Source: JAEUNJ01 sp052035955 (GTDB taxonomy: Bacteria > Pseudomonadota > Gammaproteobacteria > Burkholderiales > Rhodocyclaceae). From it: a stretch of 7,832 nucleotides of DNA. Positions 1 through 4,346 of this stretch are shown piece after piece. The translations under genes were made by a program, and so were the position numbers. Every line of letters starts with the position of its first letter. The first letter of the stretch is position 1. The DNA lies in the NCBI GenBank assembly GCA_052035955.1, contig JBPOHD010000151.1:1-7832 (forward strand). The letters run 5' to 3'. The notes below the pieces were generated by a model. That model was not told where the DNA came from and made no database searches. It worked only from the letters and a program-made list of their open reading frames with translations.

Positions 1-112
1 GTTTGCCGCCGCGCAGGAGGTGGTCGGCCACCCGCAGGCCCGTCGGTTTGCCGGAGCCGGCCTCCAGGGTCAACCAGCCGCGGGCGAGGGCGAGGTGTAA
101 CTCAGCAGCATC
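1..112 (-). CDS. Partial hypothetical protein, running off the left edge
   Basis: Read on the minus strand with codons ending at positions 2-4, this stretch gives an uninterrupted, helix-like peptide. It begins around DAAELHLALARGW and continues with LRVADHLLRGGK to the window edge. The opposite strand, read in the same codon register, is also open until a TAA at 98-100. However, that product is rich in Gln, Val, Gly, Glu and His, as are the mirror-image readings of the confirmed minus-strand genes here, and its third positions are less GC-rich than its first. I therefore prefer the minus strand. No ATG lies in this frame just upstream, so the true 5' end is unresolved; it may lie in the GC-rich tract, be displaced by a sequence error, or use a start I cannot see. 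I do not recognise the family. Confidence 0.35.
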
Positions 113-180
113 GGGCCGGGCCTCGGGCGCGGCCCCGCGGCGCGGCCGCCCCCCGGCCCGGGCGCCGCCCCGCGACGGCA
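113..180. other. Extremely GC-rich tract before the diguanylate cyclase gene
   Basis: Only 3 of these 68 bases are A or T, and the tract is full of short GC palindromes such as CCGCGG and CCCGGG. It could encode a Pro/Arg/Gly-rich linker of the partial left-edge gene, act as a structured gene boundary, or contain sequencing errors. The sequence alone does not decide between these. Confidence 0.5.
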
Positions 181-195
181 GAACCCATTCCGCGC

Positions 196-201
196 TAGAC
201 T
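196..201 (+). promoter_or_regulatory. Possible -10 element for the diguanylate cyclase gene
   Basis: TAGACT matches TATAAT at four of six positions and lies about 50 nt before the ATG at 253, in a locally less GC-rich patch (181-216). The best -35 candidate, GCGACG at 172-177 with an 18-nt spacer, is poor. This is a weak call based mainly on position and local AT content. Confidence 0.3.
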
Positions 202-252
202 CGGTGCATTGCGATTCGCCGCCGATGCGGCTCCCGGATCCCCCGTCGCAGC

Positions 253-1308
253 ATGCTGGAAACCCTGCTCAAGCACGTGGACCTGATCACCCGGCAACGG
301 GACCGGGTCCAATTGGAAATCGCCCTCGTCAACGCGGTCGCGGAATTGCTGGACGCCCGCCGCGTGCGCCTGCACAAGATCCTGTCGCTCCACGGCCGCC
401 AGGTGGTGGGCGTGGTCGCCGAGGTCGCCGGCCACGAGGTGACGGTCTCCGACGACGGCTTCGGCTGGCCCGAGAAGACCGGCCTCCTCGCCCTCCAACC
501 CTCCCTGGAAACGGCGGTCCGGACGCATGCCTTCCACCTGCAATGCCATCCGGATACAGGCACCTGGCATGCCGTCCATCCCCTGCACCGGGACGGCGAG
601 GTTCGCGCCCTGATCGAGGTGCTCGGCGCCGAACCGCCGGGGCCCAGGCAGATGCAGCTCCTGGAGGGCCTCGGGATCGTGGTCGGCAACTGCCTGGCGC
701 TCCTCGACTACAGCGAGCTGGATACCCTGACCGGCCTGCTCAATCGCAAGACCTTCGACGTCTTCCTGATGCGCATCCTGTCGCGGCTGCAGGTGCATGG
801 AGATCCGGCCGACGGCGATGACGTGCCGCGACGGCGCAAACCGCAGCCGGCGGAACGCCTCCATTGGCTGGCCGTGATGGACATCGACCACTTCAAGCGG
901 GTCAACGACGTCTTCGGCCACCTGATCGGCGACGAAGTCCTGCTGCTGGTCGCCAACATGATGAAGGAATCCTTCCGGGCCCAGGACAAGCTGTTCCGCT
1001 TCGGTGGCGAGGAGTTCGTCGTGCTGCTCAAGCCCACTTCGGCCGAGAACGCCCGGGGCGCCTTCGACCGATTCCGGCGGCGCATCGAGGGCCACCCGTT
1101 TCCCCAGGTCGGCCAGGTCACCCTGAGCATCGGTTTTTCCGGGATCGGCCTGGACGACACCCCGGCCGCGATCATCGACAACGCCGACGAGGCCCTTTAC
1201 TGGGCCAAGGGCCACGGCCGCAATCGCGTTGCCCGCCACGAGGAGCTCGTGGACGCGGGCGAGCTGCAACGGCGTTCTCCGGTCGCCTCGGACATCGAGC
1301 TCTTTTGA
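253..1308 (+). CDS. Diguanylate cyclase with GAF-like N-terminus and C-terminal GGDEF domain
   Basis: The protein has 351 residues and is predicted to join two GTP into the second messenger cyclic di-GMP in the cytoplasm. Residues 1-150 have no membrane segment or signal peptide and resemble a GAF-type sensor fold, though this is inferred from pattern only. The GGDEF domain starts at DTLTGLLNR (157-165). The metal-binding region MDIDHFKRVND is at 209-219, the active-site signature GGEEF at 251-255, and the closing ADEALYWAKGHGRNRV at 311-326. An inhibitory RxxD site (RAQD, 242-245) sits exactly five residues before GGEEF, so product feedback inhibition is likely intact. A charged, Pro-rich insertion at about 181-203 precedes the first GGDEF strand. 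The ATG at 253 has no convincing Shine-Dalgarno sequence, but an in-frame stop at 196-198 and no ATG, GTG or TTG in between leave it the best start. It converges on the ParA-like gene. The ligand sensed and the cellular output are unknown. Confidence 0.93.
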   Translation: MLETLLKHVDLITRQRDRVQLEIALVNAVAELLDARRVRLHKILSLHGRQVVGVVAEVAGHEVTVSDDGFGWPEKTGLLALQPSLETAVRTHAFHLQCHPDTGTWHAVHPLHRDGEVRALIEVLGAEPPGPRQMQLLEGLGIVVGNCLALLDYSELDTLTGLLNRKTFDVFLMRILSRLQVHGDPADGDDVPRRRKPQPAERLHWLAVMDIDHFKRVNDVFGHLIGDEVLLLVANMMKESFRAQDKLFRFGGEEFVVLLKPTSAENARGAFDRFRRRIEGHPFPQVGQVTLSIGFSGIGLDDTPAAIIDNADEALYWAKGHGRNRVARHEELVDAGELQRRSPVASDIELF

Positions 1309-1309
1309 A

Positions 1310-1337
1310 CCCGGCCGGGCCGCGGCGAACGTCGCCG
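1310..1337. terminator. Possible bidirectional hairpin between convergent genes
   Basis: The 46-nt gap between the two convergent stop codons holds a 10-nt palindrome CCCGGCCGGG (1310-1319) and a hairpin with arms CGGCGA (1323-1328) and TCGCCG (1332-1337) around a 3-nt loop. Neither is followed by a T-tract on either strand. It is therefore not a classical intrinsic terminator, but a structured boundary between two converging transcripts is plausible. Confidence 0.35.
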
Positions 1338-1354
1338 AAACGCGACGCCCGGGC

Positions 1355-1990
1355 TCAGGCGGATTCGACCCAGTCGGTGATCGGCTTCCATTGCTCCCAG
1401 TCCTGTCCCGCCTTGGAGAGGGAGAGGTCGAACAGGGTCAAGCCATGGGCCGCCGCCTGGACATAGTTCTGGGTATCGCGCAGGTAGGCGAGCACCGGCA
1501 GGCCGAGGCCACCCAGGAAACGTTCCAGTTCCCCGGCCGCCCGGGTGCGCGCATCCACCCGCATGCCGACCACGGCCACGAAGGCGTGGTGCTTGCGGAT
1601 CTCCCGCTCTTCCAGCAGCACGTCCAGGAAGTGCCGCGTCGCCAGGATGTCGAAGATGGAGGGCTGCAGGGGCACGATCACGCGATTGACCCGCTTCAGC
1701 ACCTGGGCCAGTTTCCTGCCGTGCAGGCCGGCCGGCGAATCGAGGACCACTCGCGTGGTCTCCTTCGGCGGACGGGCCGCCTTTCCGGGGTCCTGGGGGT
1801 CGACCTGCCAGGACGCGATCGGTGGCAGGGCCGGCGAGCGCAGGCGCAGCCATTCCCGCGACGACTGCTGGCGGTCGAGGTCACCGAGCATGACGACCTC
1901 GCCGCGGCGGGCGAACCAGCCCGCCAGGTTGGTGGCCAGGGTGCTCTTGCCGGTACCGCCCTTGGGATTGGCGATCAGGAAGGAACGCAT
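1355..1990 (-). CDS. Small orphan ParA/MinD-like ATPase
   Basis: This 211-residue protein is a deviant Walker-type P-loop ATPase. The Walker A motif PKGGTGKST (9-17) carries the signature lysine K10 that marks the ParA/MinD superfamily. The A' region is MLGDLDRQQS (34-43), with D37 and D39, and the Walker B strand is VVLDSPAG (81-88). Family members dimerise on ATP and use the nucleoid or membrane as a track for positioning DNA or protein cargo. The short length and lack of an N-terminal helix-turn-helix extension resemble cargo-positioning members such as the McdA and ParC types rather than plasmid ParA repressors. No MinD-like C-terminal amphipathic helix is evident. No ParB-like gene is adjacent, and the cargo cannot be told from sequence. 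The ATG at 1990 has no Shine-Dalgarno sequence and lies directly behind a -10-like element, suggesting a leaderless message. It follows the quinone-reductase pair by 161 nt on the same strand and is probably transcribed separately. Confidence 0.9.
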   Translation of the reverse strand: MRSFLIANPKGGTGKSTLATNLAGWFARRGEVVMLGDLDRQQSSREWLRLRSPALPPIASWQVDPQDPGKAARPPKETTRVVLDSPAGLHGRKLAQVLKRVNRVIVPLQPSIFDILATRHFLDVLLEEREIRKHHAFVAVVGMRVDARTRAAGELERFLGGLGLPVLAYLRDTQNYVQAAAHGLTLFDLSLSKAGQDWEQWKPITDWVESA

Positions 1991-1996
1991 GGGGGA

Positions 1997-2005
1997 ACTT
2001 TACCA
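1997..2005 (-). promoter_or_regulatory. Extended -10 element abutting the small ParA-like start codon
   Basis: On the minus strand the sequence reads TGGTAAAGT, then six bases (TCCCCC), then ATG. TAAAGT matches TATAAT at four of six positions and is preceded by the TGn of an extended -10. With usual spacing, transcription would begin at or within a base or two of the initiator A. No good -35 element is visible, as is common for extended -10 promoters. Confidence 0.45.
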
Positions 2006-2151
2006 TTCGCGGGAACGCCGCACCGCGCAGCCCCGCCGATGCGCAGCTTTCCTGCCCGGCTTCCCGATCCGGGACGTCGGCCGGTGAAGACCTGTCCCCT
2101 TGGCCTCGCCTGCCCCCCCGACCGCGACCCTCGGCGGATTCCGGGGGAGAC

Positions 2152-2820
2152 TCAGTACCGGCCGACGTCGATCGGCGCCTCGGTCGCGATGTCTTGCAGC
2201 CTTTCCGACCAGGCGTCGAGCCAGGCCCGGCGCTGGGCATCGTCCACCCGCACCGGGCCGTAGGTCACCTGGGGCGCCAGGACGTCGAAGCCGACGAACT
2301 GCAGGATGCCCCGGTGCACCGGCCGCAGGATGCCCATGATGTCGCCATTGAAGCCGTCCGGCCGGTAGGCCTCGGCCGGACCACCCGTGGTGAGCGAGAG
2401 GACGGCCCGCTTGCCCCGGAAGGCACCGGTGTCGTAGATCTTCCCGTAGCCATACGTGCGGCCCATCGCCAGCACGCGATCGGCCCACCCCTTCAGGATG
2501 GCCGGCAGGCCGAACCACCAGAGGGGAAACTGCCAGATCATCAGGTCGCAGTCCTCCAGCTTCTGCAGTTCCGTCTCGATCACGGGGGCGAAGCCGCCGA
2601 CCTCGCTGGCATGGGTTTCCTCGAGCTGCAGCTTCAGGTAGTCCGGATCCTTGACGGTGACGAAGTTGCGCCTGTCCGAAACCGGGTTCCACTGCATCCC
2701 GTAGAGATCGGAGGTATGCACCTCGTGGCCGGCGGCCCGGAGGCTGTCCACCGCCGTCCGGTACAGGGCACCGTTGAAGCTTTTCGGTTCAGGATGGGCG
2801 AATACGACGAATGCCTTCAT
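2152..2820 (-). CDS. Flavodoxin-fold NAD(P)H:quinone oxidoreductase (NQO1-like)
   Basis: This 222-residue protein belongs to the Flavodoxin_2 family. It is expected to transfer two electrons from NAD(P)H through a bound flavin to quinones, avoiding semiquinone radicals, in the cytosol. The N-terminal strand and flavin-phosphate loop are FVVFAHPEPKSFNGAL (4-19). The family hallmark FPLWWFGLPAILKGWADRV (98-116) closely resembles the NQO1 segment that shapes the flavin and quinone pocket. LSLTTGGPAEAY (141-152) and GFNGDI (156-161) match the conserved flavin-contact loop. Its length is close to bacterial homologues and shorter than animal NQO1. It is the second gene of an operon with the qor-like gene, 11 nt downstream of it. 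Related proteins include YwrO, MdaB and KefF types. With no Kef potassium channel nearby, a KefF role is not supported, and the physiological substrate is unknown. Confidence 0.9.
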   Translation of the reverse strand: MKAFVVFAHPEPKSFNGALYRTAVDSLRAAGHEVHTSDLYGMQWNPVSDRRNFVTVKDPDYLKLQLEETHASEVGGFAPVIETELQKLEDCDLMIWQFPLWWFGLPAILKGWADRVLAMGRTYGYGKIYDTGAFRGKRAVLSLTTGGPAEAYRPDGFNGDIMGILRPVHRGILQFVGFDVLAPQVTYGPVRVDDAQRRAWLDAWSERLQDIATEAPIDVGRY

Positions 2821-2827
2821 GGGGCCG

Positions 2828-2833
2828 CTTCTC
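2828..2833 (-). promoter_or_regulatory. Ribosome binding site overlapping the upstream stop codon
   Basis: GAGAAG lies 7 nt before the ATG at 2820 and overlaps the TGA stop of the upstream qor-like gene (2832-2834). Ribosomes finishing that gene would stop on this site, so translation of the two reductases is probably coupled. Confidence 0.55.
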
Positions 2834-3806
2834 AGGGCAGCAGGACCGTGGAACCGGTGGTCTTGCGGGCCGCCAGGTCGGCCTGGGCCTGGCCGGCATC
2901 CTTCAGGGCGTAAGTCTGGTTCACCTCCACCTTCACCTTGCCGGCCATCACCACCTCGAACAGGTCGCCGGCAATGGCCAGCAGGTCGTGCCGTTTCGCC
3001 GTGTAGGTGAAAAGGGTCGGGCGGGTCAGGAACAGGGAGCCGCGCCGGGAGAGCTCCAGGGTATCGACCGGCGGAACCGGGCCCGAGGCATTGCCGAAGG
3101 TGACCATCAGGCCCATGGGCCTCAGGCAGTCCAGGGAGCCCTGGAAGGTGTCCTTGCCGATGGAGTCGTAGACCACCGGCACGCCGGCGCCGCCAGTGAT
3201 GGCCTTGACCCGCTCGACGAAGTTGTCGCGGGTGTAGACGATCGGGTGGTCACAGCCGTGGGCCCGGGCCAGATCGGCCTTCTCGTCGGAACTGACGGTA
3301 CCGATCACCGTCGCCCCCAGCGCCTTGGCCCACTGGCAGACCAGCAGGCCGACGCCGCCGGCCGCGGCGTGGATCAGGATGGTGTCGCCGGGCTGGACCT
3401 CGTAGGTCCGCCGCAGCAGGTACTGCGCCGTCATGCCCTGCAGCATCATGGCGGCGGCAGTCTTGAAGTCGATCGCCTCCGGCAGCCTGACCAGGGGTGC
3501 GACGGGCATGTTGCGGACTTCGGCATAGGCGCCGACGGGACCGCCCGCATAGGCCACCCGGTCGCCGGGCTTCAGTTCCGTGACCGCACTGCCCACCGCC
3601 TCGACGACGCAGGCGCCCTCCAGGCCGATGCCCGCGGGCAGGGGCAGCGGGTAGAGGCCCGTCCGATGATAGATGTCGATGAAGTTGAGGCCCACGGCCT
3701 CGTGGCGGACCCGGGCCTCGTTGGGTTGCAGGTCCGGCAGGCTGACCTCCTCCCAGCGCAGCACTTCCGGGCCGCCGGGCTGGTGGAAACGAATGGCGTG
3801 GGGCAT
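2832..3806 (-). CDS. qor: NADPH:quinone oxidoreductase, zeta-crystallin/Qor family
   Basis: This 324-residue protein is a zinc-free medium-chain dehydrogenase/reductase expected to reduce quinones with NADPH. It aligns by eye along its whole length with E. coli Qor. Shared segments include FHQPGGPEVL (7-16), the quinone-site region LNFIDIYHRTGLYP (40-53), GDRVAYA (81-87) and TYEVQPGD (134-141). The NADPH-binding loop is AAAGGVGLL (147-155), followed by CQWAKALGA (157-165), VVYDSIGKDTFQGSLDCL (211-228), LMVTFGNASG (233-242) and the basic TRP at 261-263. The cysteine ligands of zinc-containing alcohol dehydrogenases are absent, as expected for this branch. AAGGAG five bases upstream supports the ATG at 3806. 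It leads the two-gene quinone-reductase operon and has its own likely promoter. Qor enzymes of this type usually act by one-electron transfer, in contrast to its neighbour. Confidence 0.95.
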   Translation of the reverse strand: MPHAIRFHQPGGPEVLRWEEVSLPDLQPNEARVRHEAVGLNFIDIYHRTGLYPLPLPAGIGLEGACVVEAVGSAVTELKPGDRVAYAGGPVGAYAEVRNMPVAPLVRLPEAIDFKTAAAMMLQGMTAQYLLRRTYEVQPGDTILIHAAAGGVGLLVCQWAKALGATVIGTVSSDEKADLARAHGCDHPIVYTRDNFVERVKAITGGAGVPVVYDSIGKDTFQGSLDCLRPMGLMVTFGNASGPVPPVDTLELSRRGSLFLTRPTLFTYTAKRHDLLAIAGDLFEVVMAGKVKVEVNQTYALKDAGQAQADLAARKTTGSTVLLP

Positions 3807-3811
3807 GGAGG

Positions 3812-3817
3812 CTCCTT
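3812..3817 (-). promoter_or_regulatory. Strong ribosome binding site of the qor-like gene
   Basis: AAGGAG lies five bases before the ATG at 3806 and fixes this start. Confidence 0.8.
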
Positions 3818-3839
3818 GTGTGGGATACGCGACGGGGGC

Positions 3840-3868
3840 AAACTACTCCGGGTCGCGGCAGATTTCAA
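3840..3868 (-). promoter_or_regulatory. Promoter of the quinone-reductase operon
   Basis: On the minus strand, TTGAAA (3863-3868; five of six match TTGACA) is followed after 17 bases by TAGTTT (3840-3845; three of six match TATAAT). Transcription would start near 3833, giving a leader of about 27 nt before the qor-like ATG. The good -35, ideal spacing and local AT content in a GC-rich region make this one of the better promoter calls here. No clear operator is visible, although this gap is only 92 nt. Confidence 0.55.
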
Positions 3869-3898
3869 CCGCCGCGCCCCCGCACGGCCCCGGCCCGC

Positions 3899-4219
3899 CT
3901 ATTCGGCGACGAAATCCCAGCGGCGTTGGCCCGCGGCCACCCGCAGGCAGGCCGGATCACCGCCCGCACCCTCCGCCCGGAGACCTTCGACGAACAGGGT
4001 AAGGGCCGCGTCGAAGCGGGCGGTGCCGGCACCGCGCACGACGTAGCCCACGTCGAGGCAGCCGGCGCCGGGCCTCACTTCCAGGCGCCCCTGGCAATGG
4101 GGACAGCGGCCGGCGAGGACGCCGAGGGCCTCGTCGAGGAGCTCGGTGCAGGCGTCGAGCAAGTCCTCGCCGCCCAGGGTGGCGCCGCAGAGGGGGCAGC
4201 GGGAGCTTCGTTTCGTCAT
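3899..4219 (-). CDS. Small zinc-ribbon protein of unknown function
   Basis: The predicted product has 106 residues. Two CxxC knuckles, CPLC (8-11) and CPHC (39-42), are separated by 27 residues and probably bind one zinc ion, giving a rubredoxin-like or zinc-ribbon fold. Between them lies an acidic helix (about 16-36, rich in Leu, Asp and Glu). The C-terminal half (about 45-106) has no recognisable catalytic motif and ends in RRWDFVAE. Additional cysteines lie at 24, 54 and 91. An ATG 13 codons further upstream (4258) is also open. I chose 4219 because AAGGAG lies five bases before it and because the extra residues look non-coding. It stands 127 nt downstream of maeB and 92 nt upstream of the qor-like gene on the same strand. 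No function can be assigned; metal sensing, RNA or protein binding are all possible. Confidence 0.75.
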   Translation of the reverse strand: MTKRSSRCPLCGATLGGEDLLDACTELLDEALGVLAGRCPHCQGRLEVRPGAGCLDVGYVVRGAGTARFDAALTLFVEGLRAEGAGGDPACLRVAAGQRRWDFVAE

Positions 4220-4225
4220 GGCGGA

Positions 4226-4231
4226 CTCCTT
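4226..4231 (-). promoter_or_regulatory. Ribosome binding site that decides the zinc-ribbon protein start
   Basis: AAGGAG with a five-base spacer precedes the ATG at 4219. The alternative upstream ATG at 4258 would place this site inside the coding region, so 4219 is preferred. Confidence 0.75.
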
Positions 4232-4265
4232 GTCAGGGGGCTGTCGGCAAGGCGACAAAGGCGGC

Positions 4266-4288
4266 GCCCCGCCGGCCGGCGGCGGGGC
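4266..4288 (-). terminator. Strong GC hairpin downstream of maeB
   Basis: Arms GCCCCGCCG (4266-4274) and CGGCGGGGC (4280-4288) form a perfect nine-base-pair stem with a five-base loop, about 58 nt beyond the maeB stop. A short TTT follows on the minus strand about 6 bases later, which is too little for a classical U-tract. It may end or attenuate maeB transcription, or protect the mRNA end, while still allowing readthrough into the zinc-ribbon gene. It sits within a longer nested inverted-repeat arrangement at 4241-4297. Confidence 0.5.
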
Positions 4289-4346
4289 TCCCGACAGGAC
4301 TCCAGCAAACGGCGTACCAGGGACGACCGGCCGCGCCGGGACAGCC

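Noticed and set aside
70..1269. A 399-codon minus-strand open frame opposite the diguanylate cyclase
   Set aside because: It is antisense to a clear GGDEF protein and its product has no domain of its own.
2062..2074. Small hairpin TCCCG-ATC-CGGGA downstream of the NQO1-like gene as a terminator
   Set aside because: The stem is only five base pairs, no T-tract follows on the minus strand, and it lies about 80 nt past the stop codon. It could be chance.
2000..2692. A 230-codon minus-strand frame overlapping the NQO1-like gene
   Set aside because: It overlaps the real gene in another frame and gives an Arg/Gly/Pro-rich product typical of out-of-frame reading in GC-rich DNA.
2811..4046. A 411-codon plus-strand open frame opposite the qor-like gene
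   Set aside because: Same mirror-image effect; the minus-strand Qor homology runs the full length of the region.
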